Of a DNA stretch of 42,582 nt, positions 17,762 to 27,580 are shown in pieces. Each line of letters opens with the position of its first letter. The stretch's first letter is position 1. Below the pieces are notes generated by a model. The model was not told the origin of the DNA. It worked only from the letters and a program-made list of their open reading frames with translations, and did no database searches. Made by a program: the position numbers and the translations under genes. Source of the DNA: an uncultured Prevotellaceae bacterium (GTDB lineage: Bacteria; Bacteroidota; Bacteroidia; Bacteroidales; Bacteroidaceae); contig CAMJIL010000019.1 of the NCBI GenBank assembly GCA_946405805.1, positions 1 through 42,582 of the forward strand, given 5' to 3'.

Positions 17762-17882
17762 GAAAAAAAATATCAAACTCCACTCGTTTATACCTTTTAT
17801 TTATAATTTTTTTATACTTCGGGCACAAAAACATCTCCTGTTAACGAGACAGAAATTATTTTTTGCTTATACATTTTCAATT

Positions 17883-17966
17883 GCAGAGTTTGCAATCTAA
17901 GTTGCTAAGTTTGCAATTCATGTTTCAAAGTTTGCAATTTAAGTTGCAGAGTTTGCAATCTAAATT
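17883..17966. repeat. Four 21-bp tandem repeats upstream of ilvE
   Basis: Four contiguous 21-bp units (17883-17903, 17904-17924, 17925-17945, 17946-17966) sharing the core agtttgcaa. Units 1 and 4 differ at one position. The surrounding 17716-18025 stretch has no gene; it also holds an imperfectly spaced ttgttccc/gggaacaa pair at about 17982-18027. Confidence 0.85.
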
Positions 17967-18025
17967 ATATAGGCATAAAAAAATTGTTCCCCTACTGTAA
18001 AAATATTATTCCTTTACTTGGGAAC

Positions 18026-18056
18026 AAAAAAAACCTGCAAGCCGAGGCCTGCAGGT
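18026..18056 (-). terminator. Terminator of the beta-barrel gene
   Basis: Ten-bp stem (18033-18042 with 18047-18056, one G-U pair) with a four-base loop. On the minus strand it is followed by seven or more T. It sits just after the 18082 stop. Confidence 0.88.
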
Positions 18057-18081
18057 CTATATTCTAACCTAAAACTATTTT

Positions 18082-18705
18082 TTAGAAGTTGTAGTAAGCA
18101 CCGAAGCTAATTGAGTTCCAGAGACCAATGTTGAACTTGTTCTGAGAAACCTTTACGTCATAATTCTTAGCCTTGCTCCAAGTGCTCTGATAAGAAAGAT
18201 CACCTAAGTGAGCAACGAGGCTAACCTTTGGAGAAATAGCATAAGTTACACCAGGGTTGATACCAACTTTGAGCTGATTGATATTCTTGAAATAATCAGA
18301 CATGCCATTAACGTGTATGTTAGCATAACCGATACCACCATCAGCGAAGAATGAGAAGTTACCAGCCTTTACGAATGTGTAACGAACATATGGATTAATT
18401 GCGAAAGCATTTGTTGCGATTGAACCAATTTCGAATGGGAGAACGTCGCTGATAAGGCCTCTTACATCTGAATTGTCATCAGCATGAATAAATCCAAGTT
18501 TCATAGCTACTGCCCATTTTTCATTCAGGTTATAACCAACTTCTGGTACAAGAATGAAATTGTTAGTTGTCTTGTCTGTAGAAGCGCCATTAACCTTAAT
18601 TGTGTTTGTAGTTGTGTTGAAACCAACTTCACCACCAATCCAAACTTGTGCATTTGCAGAAAGAGCTGCTACAGCCATAACTGCCATCATAACAATCTTT
18701 TTCAT
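18082..18705 (-). CDS. Small outer-membrane beta-barrel protein
   Basis: 207 aa. Signal peptide at 1-20 (MKKIVMMAVMAVAALSANAQ), then repeated beta strands (WIGGEVGFN, LVPEVGYNL, WAVAMKLGF, FFADGGIGYAN, VKVSQNKFNIG) and a C-terminal aromatic (FGAYYNF), as in OmpW/OmpX-like eight-strand barrels. Monocistronic: its own full promoter lies 90 nt upstream and a terminator follows. No specific function can be read. Confidence 0.85.
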   Translation of the reverse strand: MKKIVMMAVMAVAALSANAQVWIGGEVGFNTTTNTIKVNGASTDKTTNNFILVPEVGYNLNEKWAVAMKLGFIHADDNSDVRGLISDVLPFEIGSIATNAFAINPYVRYTFVKAGNFSFFADGGIGYANIHVNGMSDYFKNINQLKVGINPGVTYAISPKVSLVAHLGDLSYQSTWSKAKNYDVKVSQNKFNIGLWNSISFGAYYNF

Positions 18706-18793
18706 AATAATCTTCTTTTTTAAATTTATTATAATATTCTACTTTTTATGATTACTCACTGCCATAAAAACAGTTTTCATCTGATTTCGGGTG

Positions 18794-18825
18794 CAAAATT
18801 ATGTCTTTTTCACATTTCCGCCAAA
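18794..18825 (-). promoter_or_regulatory. Promoter of the beta-barrel gene
   Basis: TTTG (18822-18825), exactly 20 bp, TAATTTTG (18794-18801), followed by CACCCGAAA. It leaves a 5' leader of roughly 80-90 nt before ATG 18705. The 18706-18935 stretch holds nothing else but the topB terminator. Confidence 0.88.
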
Positions 18826-18888
18826 GGATTTTTCCCCTGTGCGCGCCCACAATGTTACTTTCTTGATTTATATCAATTATAAAATGTT

Positions 18889-18919
18889 AAAAAATGCACA
18901 TTCCGTACAAGAATGTGCA
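18889..18919 (-). terminator. Terminator after topB
   Basis: Perfect 9-bp stem TGCACATTC / GAATGTGCA (18895-18903 with 18911-18919), 7-nt loop, and six T on the minus strand. It closes the xseA-to-topB operon. Confidence 0.88.
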
Positions 18920-18935
18920 AAAATGTCAACACTTT

Positions 18936-20780
18936 TTATCCCAAAGACAGTTTTCTGTTTGAATTATCGGCCAAAACCTGGTTAACAATTTGCGTTATTT
19001 GGTCCTTTAATTCCTGAATAAAAGTACCTGCATCATACTTTTGGGCTTCTATATCACGAAGCTTCTTCTCCCATATACCAGTCAACTCTGGTGACTTTAA
19101 CAATTCTTCATGAATGATATCCACAAGAGCTATTCCTGTTGGAGTTGCTACGATGCGTTTCTTCTGACGTTTTATATAGTGGCGCTTGAAAAGTGTTTCA
19201 ATGATATTAGCGCGAGAAGAAGGTCGTCCGATGCCATTTTCCTTCATCGCAGCACGAAGTTCCTCATTATCCACAAACTTTCCTGCTGTTTCCATTGCAC
19301 GCAAAAGAGTAGCCTCAGTATAATAAGGTGGAGGAGTTGTTTCCTTCTCTGTAAAGGTTGGTTCATGAGGCCCTGATTCTCCTTTTACAAATGTGGGTAA
19401 AGTCTTTTCCTCATCTTTGTTCTCCTTCGTATCCTCTGTTTCTTCTTCAGATTTTTTCTCTTTTACAAAGCAAACTCTAAATCCTGGCTCCAGAATTTCT
19501 TTTCCTGTAACCTTGAAATCCACATCTCCAGCTTTTCCTTCTACAGTAGTGGTAGAGAATTTGCAATCAGGATAGAAGACAGCAATAAAACGCCTGCAGA
19601 TAAGGTCATACACTTTTTGCTCCATATCAGCGAGTCCAACAGGTGTTACACCAGTAGGAATTATAGCATGGTGGTCAGTAACCTTGCTATTATCAAAAAC
19701 CTTCTTATCCTTTCGAAGAGGCTTCCCTCCGATGGTGCGAATCAACTCAGCATAAGGAGCTACACCATTTACCTTATATTTAAATACTCCATTTAACGTT
19801 TGGGGGCATTTGCTATAAATATCGTCTGTAAGGTATTGTGTATCTACTCTGGGATAAGTGGTCACCTTCTTCTCATAAAGTCCTTGAATAAGGTTAAGAG
19901 TCTGTTCTGCTGAATATCCGAACTTTTTGTTACATTCTACCTGTAGCGTTGTCAGGTCAAACAACTGCGGAGGTTTTTCTGTACCATTCTTCTTTGAAAC
20001 GCTTGTCACCTCGAAAGGTTTGTCTTTTATTTCCTCAAAGGCTTTCTCACCTTCTTCCTTGGAATTATATTTTCCTTTCGTAGAGGTAAACAAGGTATCT
20101 CTATACAATGTTGAAAGAACCCAATAAGGAGTAGGCTTAAAATTCTCAATCTCCTTCTGACGGTTTACAATTATAGCAAGAGTTGGCGTTTGCACACGAC
20201 CTATAGAAAGAGGTTGTCTGTCATTAGCTGTTCTCTCCTTATATTTAATAGTATAAAGACGTGTAGCATTCATTCCCAGCAACCAATCTCCGATGGCACG
20301 AGACAATCCTGCCATATACAAAGGCTCGTAATCTTTTTGGTCTTTTAAGTTCTCAAAGCCTTCTTTAATCGCTTCCTCAGTAAGGGACGAAATCCACAAA
20401 CGCTTTACAGGACACTTCACTCCAGCCTTCTGCATCACCCATCGCTGTATCAGTTCACCTTCCTGGCCGGCATCACCACAGTTGATAATCTCATCCGCTT
20501 TGGAATATAATTTCTCTATGACAGCAAACTGTTTCTTTACATGTTCGCTATCTATCAGTTTTATACCAAAACGTTGAGGTATCATCGGTAAGGAACCCAG
20601 ATTCCAATGCTGCCACATTTCCTGATAGTCATTTGGCTCTTTCAAAGTGCATAGATGACCATAAGTCCATGTTACCTGATATCCGTTGCCCTCCAGATAT
20701 CCTTCATGCGAAGTATTTGCACCAAGCACTTTGGCAATATCTCTTGCCACACTTGGTTTCTCTGCTATACAAACTATCAT
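18936..20780 (-). CDS. topB: DNA topoisomerase III
   Basis: 614 aa from ATG 20780, whose ATGA overlaps the cmk stop. Type IA topoisomerase that decatenates DNA. N-terminal Toprim with [17 protein letters not shown], an acidic site [16 protein letters not shown] (the usual DPDREGE is DAGQEGE here), [14 protein letters not shown] mid-protein, and the nucleophile Tyr in [12 protein letters not shown] near residue 311. [15 protein letters not shown] follows. The C-terminus is short, without zinc-finger repeats. Confidence 0.93.
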   Translation of the reverse strand: MIVCIAEKPSVARDIAKVLGANTSHEGYLEGNGYQVTWTYGHLCTLKEPNDYQEMWQHWNLGSLPMIPQRFGIKLIDSEHVKKQFAVIEKLYSKADEIINCGDAGQEGELIQRWVMQKAGVKCPVKRLWISSLTEEAIKEGFENLKDQKDYEPLYMAGLSRAIGDWLLGMNATRLYTIKYKERTANDRQPLSIGRVQTPTLAIIVNRQKEIENFKPTPYWVLSTLYRDTLFTSTKGKYNSKEEGEKAFEEIKDKPFEVTSVSKKNGTEKPPQLFDLTTLQVECNKKFGYSAEQTLNLIQGLYEKKVTTYPRVDTQYLTDDIYSKCPQTLNGVFKYKVNGVAPYAELIRTIGGKPLRKDKKVFDNSKVTDHHAIIPTGVTPVGLADMEQKVYDLICRRFIAVFYPDCKFSTTTVEGKAGDVDFKVTGKEILEPGFRVCFVKEKKSEEETEDTKENKDEEKTLPTFVKGESGPHEPTFTEKETTPPPYYTEATLLRAMETAGKFVDNEELRAAMKENGIGRPSSRANIIETLFKRHYIKRQKKRIVATPTGIALVDIIHEELLKSPELTGIWEKKLRDIEAQKYDAGTFIQELKDQITQIVNQVLADNSNRKLSLG

Positions 20781-21418
20781 TCTGCCGCCTTCCTGAATTG
20801 TGCCATCAACCATTCTTTCTGCTCAGGAATAGTCATCTGGCTGTTATCAAGCAGTATTGCATCAGGAGCCTGACGCAATGGGCTTACCTCACGATGTGAA
20901 TCTATATAGTCCCTCTCTTGAACATTCTTCAGAATATCATCATAATCAGCCGGCATTCCCTTCGCCTGAAGCTCATCATAGCGTCTTTTAGCACGAACCT
21001 CAGCACTTGCTGTAACAAATACTTTCAACTCTGCATCAGGGAAAACTGTTGTTCCTATATCTCTACCATCCATCACAACACCTTTATCCTTACCCATAAG
21101 GCGCTGTCTCTCTACCATTTCTTCTCTTACAAATGGAATAGCTGCTACGAGGCTCACATTATTGCTCACCTCAATAGAACGAATCTGCGGGTCGAGATTT
21201 CTCAGGTCAATCTTTATATCACGAATGACCTTCTTGAGTCCTTCCTCATTAACTTTACCATCTTTTATCAGGTTGTTTTGCATACAGTACAATGTTACAG
21301 TACGATACATTGCACCTGTATCAACGTAAATATACCCCACTTCTTTGGCAAGATCCTTTGCCATTGTACTCTTACCACATGAGGAGTGGCCATCAATTGC
21401 TATTGTTATCTTTTTCAT
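20777..21418 (-). CDS. cmk: (d)CMP kinase
   Basis: 213 aa. Phosphorylates CMP/dCMP with ATP. P-loop [18 protein letters not shown] at the N-terminus, [33 protein letters not shown], and [17 protein letters not shown] near the C-terminus are classic Cmk blocks. It overlaps ispH upstream by 26 nt and topB downstream by 4 nt. Confidence 0.96.
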   Translation of the reverse strand: MKKITIAIDGHSSCGKSTMAKDLAKEVGYIYVDTGAMYRTVTLYCMQNNLIKDGKVNEEGLKKVIRDIKIDLRNLDPQIRSIEVSNNVSLVAAIPFVREEMVERQRLMGKDKGVVMDGRDIGTTVFPDAELKVFVTASAEVRAKRRYDELQAKGMPADYDDILKNVQERDYIDSHREVSPLRQAPDAILLDNSQMTIPEQKEWLMAQFRKAAE

Positions 21419-22286
21419 ATTTCTCTATTTTTTCTTTACATTGTTCCATTAGCCATTTAGGTGTAGAGGTCGCTCCACATATTCCTACGGAGGTGATGTC
21501 TTTCAGCCATTCAGAATTTATCTCCTCCGGACCTTCAATAAGATATGTGTTATGGTTCTTTTCCTTACAAGCGCTATAGAGCACTTTTCCATTACTGCTC
21601 TTTCGTCCAGACACAAAAAGTATTAAGTCATGTTTTGTTGCAAACTGACAGATGTTAGGCATTCTGTTGGCAACCTGTCTGCAGATAGTATCAAAACTCT
21701 GGAATGTAGCACCTGGAGCCATGTGGGCTTGGCAATAATCTATGATACGATGAAATTCTTCCAACGATTTTGTTGTCTGGGAATACAGATATATGTCGTG
21801 TGTGAAATCCAGTTTCTCTACATCATCAAAATGCTCTATGACGATTGCTTCTCCCTCTGTCTGTCCTACAAGTCCCAACACTTCTGCATGTCCATTCTTG
21901 CCAAATATCACAATATCTGCCTTATTGGATTTTTCGCCATCGTTCTTCAGCTCTTCATACCTTTTCTTTATACGCTTCTGAAGAGCAAGCACCACAGGAC
22001 AAGTTGCATCTACTATCGTTATATTGTTTTGCCTTGCACTTTCGTATGTTGATGGGGGTTCCCCATGAGCACGCAATAAGACAGCCTTATCATGTAATTC
22101 CTGAAACTCCTGCTGGTCAATAGTCTTCAGGCCCATCTTACGAAGGCGTTCACATTCCATACCATTATGCACGATATCTCCCAGACAACTTAATTGTTGC
22201 CCGTTCTTCAGCATTTCCTCAGCTTTTTCTATTGCTGTCGTCACACCAAAGCAGAAGCCTGAACCTTCATCTATTTCAATTATCAT
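21393..22286 (-). CDS. ispH: 4-hydroxy-3-methylbut-2-enyl diphosphate reductase
   Basis: 297 aa from ATG 22286 (a 6-codon longer start lies inside meaB). Last step of the MEP isoprenoid pathway, a [4Fe-4S] enzyme. Three ligand Cys are visible: GFCFGV (near 12), DATCPVV (near 96) and [11 protein letters not shown] (near 200). [12 protein letters not shown] and SGRKSSNG are further family blocks, and GATSTP is near the C-terminus. Supplies IPP/DMAPP that the polyprenyl synthase at 13309 would use. Confidence 0.96.
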   Translation of the reverse strand: MIIEIDEGSGFCFGVTTAIEKAEEMLKNGQQLSCLGDIVHNGMECERLRKMGLKTIDQQEFQELHDKAVLLRAHGEPPSTYESARQNNITIVDATCPVVLALQKRIKKRYEELKNDGEKSNKADIVIFGKNGHAEVLGLVGQTEGEAIVIEHFDDVEKLDFTHDIYLYSQTTKSLEEFHRIIDYCQAHMAPGATFQSFDTICRQVANRMPNICQFATKHDLILFVSGRKSSNGKVLYSACKEKNHNTYLIEGPEEINSEWLKDITSVGICGATSTPKWLMEQCKEKIEKYEKDNNSN

Positions 22287-23373
22287 TTTTCTTATATATT
22301 TCAAGCAGTCTTCCTGCAGCCATAAATGGTGTCAACTCTCCTCTCTGGACAGCGTTTTCCATATCTCTTATATGATTCTTCACTTCGGCATTGTTATAGA
22401 AACGATTGCGAAGGGTATTCTCTATCGTTTCGTACATCCAGTATTTGTTCTGATAATGGCGACGCAAATCGAAGTATCCGTTTTCCTTTACAAAATCGAT
22501 ATATTCGTATATCATATCCCACACTTCCTTGATGCCATAACCATAGAAGCCAGAATATGTGAGAACCTTACGTTGCCAACCGCTTTCTGATGGTGGGAAG
22601 AAATGCAGGGCATTCCTAAATCCTTGTGCTGCCATCTCGCAACGTTTTACATTATCGCCATCGCATTTGTTGATGACAATGCCGTCAGATATCTCCATGA
22701 TACCACGCTTTATTCCTTGTAATTCGTCGCCAGTTCCTGCTACCTGTATGAGGAGGAAGAAGTCAACCATCGAGTGGCATGCCGTCTCACTCTGCCCCAC
22801 TCCAACTGTCTCTATAAATATCTTGTCATATCCAGCTGCTTCGCAAAGTATTACAGTCTCACGAGTCTTACGTGCCACACCTCCCAACGAACCAGCAGAG
22901 GGACTAGGGCGAATAAATGCCTCTGGACGCTGTGACAGTTTCTCCATACGTGTCTTATCACCCAGAATAGAACCTTTACTTCTTTCTGAAGATGGATCGA
23001 TAGCAAGGACTGCAAGTTTTCCTCCAAACCTGTCTAACACATGAATGCCGAATTCATCTATAGAGGTCGATTTTCCTGCTCCTGGAACACCGCTTATGCC
23101 TATCCTGACAGATTTTCCAGCATAAGGCAGACAACGCTCTATAACCTGCTGGGCTTTTTCCTGATGCTCAGGGATGACACTCTCTATCAATGTCACGGCT
23201 TGCGACAGCATAGTAACATTGCCAGACAGAATACCATCTACTATTTCATCAACAGTATAAACCTTCCTGACGAAACGCTTACGATTAAGATACGGATTCA
23301 CGCTGGCAGGTTGTGCAACACCATCATTGACTACCAAACCTTTGTATTCTTCACTATTTTCTGGATGAATCAT
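22276..23373 (-). CDS. meaB: Methylmalonyl-CoA mutase-associated GTPase MeaB
   Basis: 365 aa G3E-type P-loop GTPase that protects and loads B12-dependent methylmalonyl-CoA mutase, used in the succinate-propionate pathway. GISGVPGAGKSTSIDEFG (Walker A), AIDPSSERSKGSILGDKTRM, ETVGVGQSETACHSMVDF and VINKCDGDN (NKxD) are all present. No mutase gene is adjacent. It starts 22 nt after the A2M stop and overlaps ispH by 11 nt. Confidence 0.95.
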   Translation of the reverse strand: MIHPENSEEYKGLVVNDGVAQPASVNPYLNRKRFVRKVYTVDEIVDGILSGNVTMLSQAVTLIESVIPEHQEKAQQVIERCLPYAGKSVRIGISGVPGAGKSTSIDEFGIHVLDRFGGKLAVLAIDPSSERSKGSILGDKTRMEKLSQRPEAFIRPSPSAGSLGGVARKTRETVILCEAAGYDKIFIETVGVGQSETACHSMVDFFLLIQVAGTGDELQGIKRGIMEISDGIVINKCDGDNVKRCEMAAQGFRNALHFFPPSESGWQRKVLTYSGFYGYGIKEVWDMIYEYIDFVKENGYFDLRRHYQNKYWMYETIENTLRNRFYNNAEVKNHIRDMENAVQRGELTPFMAAGRLLEIYKKNDN

Positions 23374-23395
23374 TTTTCGTCTATTCTATTTTAAA

Positions 23396-26300
23396 TTATT
23401 TGCTTATTGTCATCTTGCTTCCTTCACTTGTGCCTCTATATTCAGGAGCATAGGTGCAGACAGCAATAGCGGAACCAGAGGTATATTCTCCTGTCCTGGT
23501 GACATAATATTCTGTTTCTATAACATGTGTTCCCTTAGATAGCTGGTTGAAGAAGAATTCTGACTTATTATCCTTCATCTGCTGATAGCAACCATACCTG
23601 TATCCAGACAACTGATGAACTGGTTCCAGGCAAGCTGCTCTGTTGTCTATAACAGAAACGAAGTCATAATCTCTGTCTGCTTCTATCGTTATGCGAACCT
23701 TTATTTTATCTCCTACGGAGAGGTTCGACTTTCCAGATATCACCTCACGCTTTACCTTTATTATGTCTTCCAGTTCTTCTGCGCTGGGTTGTCTGTACAT
23801 CTTTGCTATCTCTTCCTCACATGGTTTTGTCTTCAGATAGAAGGCGCTGACAGCATTGACGGTATTCACAGGATTCTCCCAACTTTGCGTACGCTTTGAT
23901 GATACCAGCCATCTTTGCATCTGGGTAATAGTGCAGTTGTCTTCTGGGGTAATAGCATATAGTGCTTCTATTGCCATCACTTGTGAAGGAATGCGATAGT
24001 CACACCATGAATAATGGGTTCTGTAGGAATCAAAATATCTTCCCATATCCTCACGATAAACAGTATGCTGCTTTATCGACTCCGCATACGTTTTAGCCTC
24101 ATCACTCTTACGGGAATTATCCATTACTATAGCAGCAACAGCCTTTGTCGCCATATCAGCTTTATTAGTAGCATCTTCCAACAAACGTAAGAAGTATTTA
24201 TATGTAGCAGATTTGTGGCTATTTCTTTCTTTATTTATAGCAAGGGCATACATCCAGTCGAGGGCGGTATTGCTGAGGAAACTGGTCTTATATTTCTTCA
24301 TCTCAGCAACCTCCTTATCCATTGCTTTCTGCATGTAGTCATAGGCTTTATCTACTGCTGACGCTAATGCTGTATGTATTCCTTTTCCACTTGTCATCTT
24401 CTGCATGCGGGCAAGGGTCTTCAATACTGCCATCGTCATATATTTATTTCCCTCCATACCTGGATACCACGCAAACGAACCGTCGCTGCGTTGTAGATTG
24501 AGGAGTTGCATCATGACATTATCATTTGCCGGCGATACCAAGGTATCACGAAGATGTGCTGTCAACACATTGGCATACAAAGCATTTGACAGACAGATAG
24601 CACATCTGCTCTTAGGAACACAAAGGTCTGGTAGAGCGGCCATCATGATGTCGTCCGGAGAGGCCCCACCCCGGCCCTCCCCAATTAGGGAGGGAGCAAC
24701 CTGCTTTATTGGTAGGATAGGAACCTCGTGCTGTTCGCCATCATTATATTTTCCATTCGATGCAACAATCTTGCATATCAAAGTGGTAGTATCTGTTCCT
24801 GCCTCTATAGGGAATGTCACAGGGGCTGTTTCTCCTGCTTTCAGTTTTATGCGTTGGGTCGTTACCATTTCTTTCTTTGAAGAATTCTTCCTTCCCACAT
24901 AACACTTCACAGTAATATGTGACTCCTCAACAGAGTTATTCGTAACATTTGTCGTTATCGTTGCTTTATCTCCTATTCTCAAGAATCGTGGCATATTGGG
25001 CTGTACCATCAACTGCTTCTGGGCTATCACTATGGTATCAATAGTACCAACACGCATTTCCTTATCGTGAGCCAAACCCATAAAGCGCCATGATGTCAGA
25101 CTTTCCGGAAGGGTGAACTCCAACGTTGCTTCCCCCCTGTCGTCTGTCTCCACCTTTGGATAGAAGAATGCCGTCTCTCCGAAATTGGTTCGCATAGGAA
25201 TCACCTCTTCTGTCATCTCTGCCACCTCATTTGCTTTCATCACTACGCCATCTGCTGTAGCACCAGTTACTGACAACGAACCAAGTCGCATAGCTTTGCT
25301 ATTTGCCACTCCCTTCGCCATCATGAGTCTTGGGGCAGCTACTTCAACGCAATCAAATACTCCATAGTAAGGATCTATTATACATTCTTTATTGATATGT
25401 GTGAAATCGAAGTCACGCCACTTCACCCAATTTTTCGCCCTTCCAGACATAAATACACGGCCGATGTATGGTGTGTACCATGATGATGACGGAATAGCAA
25501 GACGCCTTCTGTCATGAATATTCCACGAATGTTTTCTGATGCCGTCCAGTGAAGCATCATACAGTACTGTAGTCAGTTGACAGTTGACAGGTGACAGGTG
25601 AGAATTATTCTCTGCCGGACGCACTTTCAGTGTCCATGTTTCCTTTGCACCTGGTGCTACTTTGTCTCTAAAGGTTCCCCACTCTACTATGAGTTTGTTT
25701 GATGGTAACGGGCGTCTGATAACCTTTTCTGCAGATTGTATCACATCATCCTTACACCATGCATAACAAATCATTGCACCATCTCCATATTCTGCTTTGT
25801 AGGTATAGGCATTTGCGAATGAGGCCGTATCAGTGTATATCTTACTGCTCTCCAACACCTTATTGCCTGCAAAGACAGTATAGTAGATATGATATTTCGT
25901 AGTATCTTTCTTAACTTCTGCTTTTGGTTCTTCTGGTGTTTCAGGCTGATTTGTATGCTTTACATACAGATGGCATTCTGCACTTTGAGTTTCTCCTTTT
26001 CCATCTGTTACATCAGCCGCTACTTTTACATAACGCCACCAAGGGTAGTATATTTTTCTGCCATTCGATTGTGCAAACGGGTCTTTTATAACCACCTTTA
26101 CATCAAACATGCCGTCATTGTCTGTGAATAAGGTATCTTTCTTGTCGTAATAGCTTACAACAACCTTGCTATTTTGTTGAGGTACGCCGTTGTATGTTTT
26201 TGCGATACCACTGACAATAGCGGTATCTCCAACAATATATTCATCCTTATTCCTTTTCAGTTTTACCTCAAAGGTAGGACGCTTATATTCCTCTACCCTA

Positions 26301-27580
26301 AACGATGCACTTGCTCCATCTGTGAGAAGTTGCCAATATCCGCTTCTGATGTCGCCTTCTGGAAGGATAAAGTCAACAGCTGCCGTTCCATACGCATCGG
26401 TAACGGCATATTTCTCTGCCTTCTTCTCGCCCTTGCTGTCGAGCAATCGTATGTGCATCTTTTCTCCTGCAACGACACTTGTCTCGATGCCATTCGTAAC
26501 AGAACTTCTTATTATGGCAGCTTCTATCTTCTGCCCCGGGCGATATATAGCTCTGTCGGTATAGATATCAGTATATTGCTTATACCCCTTGTTGCTGTTA
26601 TATGTATAGTCATTCCAACGACGTTTGTCTATCAACGAACTGTCTGGAGTCGTTTCTTCTCCAGTTATGGCATTAACAAAAACATATCTTTTCTGCTTAT
26701 TGGGCAACGAAAGCTGTATCAATCTTGTATCTGATACAATAATGGTATCCGAAACAGATTCTACTTTCTTTTCAAAATCCTTTAGGGTTACTACCCATCT
26801 GCCCTCCTGTAAGGGCCCTATATCCAAAGTATCATTAAAGAATTCTTCCTCCGAATGTTGCGGAAAAGCTTTTGTTATCTGACGTTTTTCCTTTGTACCG
26901 ACACGATGTATGGTACATTCTATGCCTTTCAGATTCCTTATTCTTTCAAAGTATATCTTTACATCTTTTGCACTCGAGACCTTCTTTTCAACATTTGCAT
27001 GAAGCACAGGTTCCGTCTTCACCTGTTTTTCATTGGTGTGACGATAGCTGACATATTCATTTTCTTTGCCATAGATACTATCTAAGAAAGCATGATTTCT
27101 TTTCTCATACAATATTACATGGAGCAGGTCATTATTGAAAATCTTACTGTCTTTTCCTGTTGTGAGGAAAGGTACCCACGGGCCTGTACCATTCGCTTTC
27201 TTATATAGCATTGAATCTGGTGATGCCAACAGCGAATCGGCATTTATCCTGTCTCCCTTTGCCAGACGATAGAGGGTCTTCATTACACCATCATTAGTAT
27301 TCTTCATGCGTTCCTCAAGACGCTTTCTGAACACCTTTCCAGAGTCGTTGCTTATCTCCCGCTGATGATTCACCTCTCGCGTCAGTGCTGCCAGCAGGTT
27401 TCCATAACTCTTTTCTTTCTCCGCCTTCGTCTTTATCTTTTCCAGAATGACAAGGGCTGATTTCGGCTGGTCTTTATCAGCGAAACCTCTATACTGCTTC
27501 CATAGGGCATCATAACTTTGTGCAAACATATACATGCTCACACCTATTGTCATGATTGCTATCGTCAATAACTTTTTCAA
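23396..27580 (-). CDS. Alpha-2-macroglobulin-family protein
   Basis: 1394 aa from TTG 27580 (overlaps the mrp stop as TTGA). N-terminal signal peptide ending MFAQ with no lipobox Cys, so probably periplasmic. The MG2-type domain has YTDRAIYRPGQKIEAAII, and later blocks EAGEGE-like beta domains, ATLEFTLPESLTSWRFMGLAHD and PRFLRIGDKATITTNVTN are typical. The helical thioester-domain region keeps SFAWYPGMEGNKYMTM but lacks a CxEQ thioester, so covalent trapping is not expected. At 1394 aa it is shorter than many Bacteroidetes homologues. Two repeat tracts (24657-24703, 25571-25605) insert peptides APSLIGEGRGGA and HLSPVNCQLTTV. Confidence 0.85.
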   Translation of the reverse strand: MKKLLTIAIMTIGVSMYMFAQSYDALWKQYRGFADKDQPKSALVILEKIKTKAEKEKSYGNLLAALTREVNHQREISNDSGKVFRKRLEERMKNTNDGVMKTLYRLAKGDRINADSLLASPDSMLYKKANGTGPWVPFLTTGKDSKIFNNDLLHVILYEKRNHAFLDSIYGKENEYVSYRHTNEKQVKTEPVLHANVEKKVSSAKDVKIYFERIRNLKGIECTIHRVGTKEKRQITKAFPQHSEEEFFNDTLDIGPLQEGRWVVTLKDFEKKVESVSDTIIVSDTRLIQLSLPNKQKRYVFVNAITGEETTPDSSLIDKRRWNDYTYNSNKGYKQYTDIYTDRAIYRPGQKIEAAIIRSSVTNGIETSVVAGEKMHIRLLDSKGEKKAEKYAVTDAYGTAAVDFILPEGDIRSGYWQLLTDGASASFRVEEYKRPTFEVKLKRNKDEYIVGDTAIVSGIAKTYNGVPQQNSKVVVSYYDKKDTLFTDNDGMFDVKVVIKDPFAQSNGRKIYYPWWRYVKVAADVTDGKGETQSAECHLYVKHTNQPETPEEPKAEVKKDTTKYHIYYTVFAGNKVLESSKIYTDTASFANAYTYKAEYGDGAMICYAWCKDDVIQSAEKVIRRPLPSNKLIVEWGTFRDKVAPGAKETWTLKVRPAENNSHLSPVNCQLTTVLYDASLDGIRKHSWNIHDRRRLAIPSSSWYTPYIGRVFMSGRAKNWVKWRDFDFTHINKECIIDPYYGVFDCVEVAAPRLMMAKGVANSKAMRLGSLSVTGATADGVVMKANEVAEMTEEVIPMRTNFGETAFFYPKVETDDRGEATLEFTLPESLTSWRFMGLAHDKEMRVGTIDTIVIAQKQLMVQPNMPRFLRIGDKATITTNVTNNSVEESHITVKCYVGRKNSSKKEMVTTQRIKLKAGETAPVTFPIEAGTDTTTLICKIVASNGKYNDGEQHEVPILPIKQVAPSLIGEGRGGASPDDIMMAALPDLCVPKSRCAICLSNALYANVLTAHLRDTLVSPANDNVMMQLLNLQRSDGSFAWYPGMEGNKYMTMAVLKTLARMQKMTSGKGIHTALASAVDKAYDYMQKAMDKEVAEMKKYKTSFLSNTALDWMYALAINKERNSHKSATYKYFLRLLEDATNKADMATKAVAAIVMDNSRKSDEAKTYAESIKQHTVYREDMGRYFDSYRTHYSWCDYRIPSQVMAIEALYAITPEDNCTITQMQRWLVSSKRTQSWENPVNTVNAVSAFYLKTKPCEEEIAKMYRQPSAEELEDIIKVKREVISGKSNLSVGDKIKVRITIEADRDYDFVSVIDNRAACLEPVHQLSGYRYGCYQQMKDNKSEFFFNQLSKGTHVIETEYYVTRTGEYTSGSAIAVCTYAPEYRGTSEGSKMTISK
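24657..24703. repeat. G/C-rich repeat element inside the A2M gene
   Basis: Compound ggccctccccaattagggagg motif read in frame as APSLIGEGRGGASP, placed just before the expected thioester-domain start. Related G/C-rich tracts are at 34331-34387 and 36590-36706. Confidence 0.7.
25571..25605. repeat. cagttgacaggtgaca tract inside the A2M gene
   Basis: Units cagttga/caggtga, read in frame as Leu-Ser-Pro-Val-Asn-Cys-Gln-Leu. Same family as 5197-5245 and 9950-9984. Confidence 0.7.

Noticed and set aside
17982..18027. ttgttccc/gggaacaa inverted pair
   Set aside because: The 28-nt A/T-rich spacer makes a weak hairpin; no T-run or conserved function seen.
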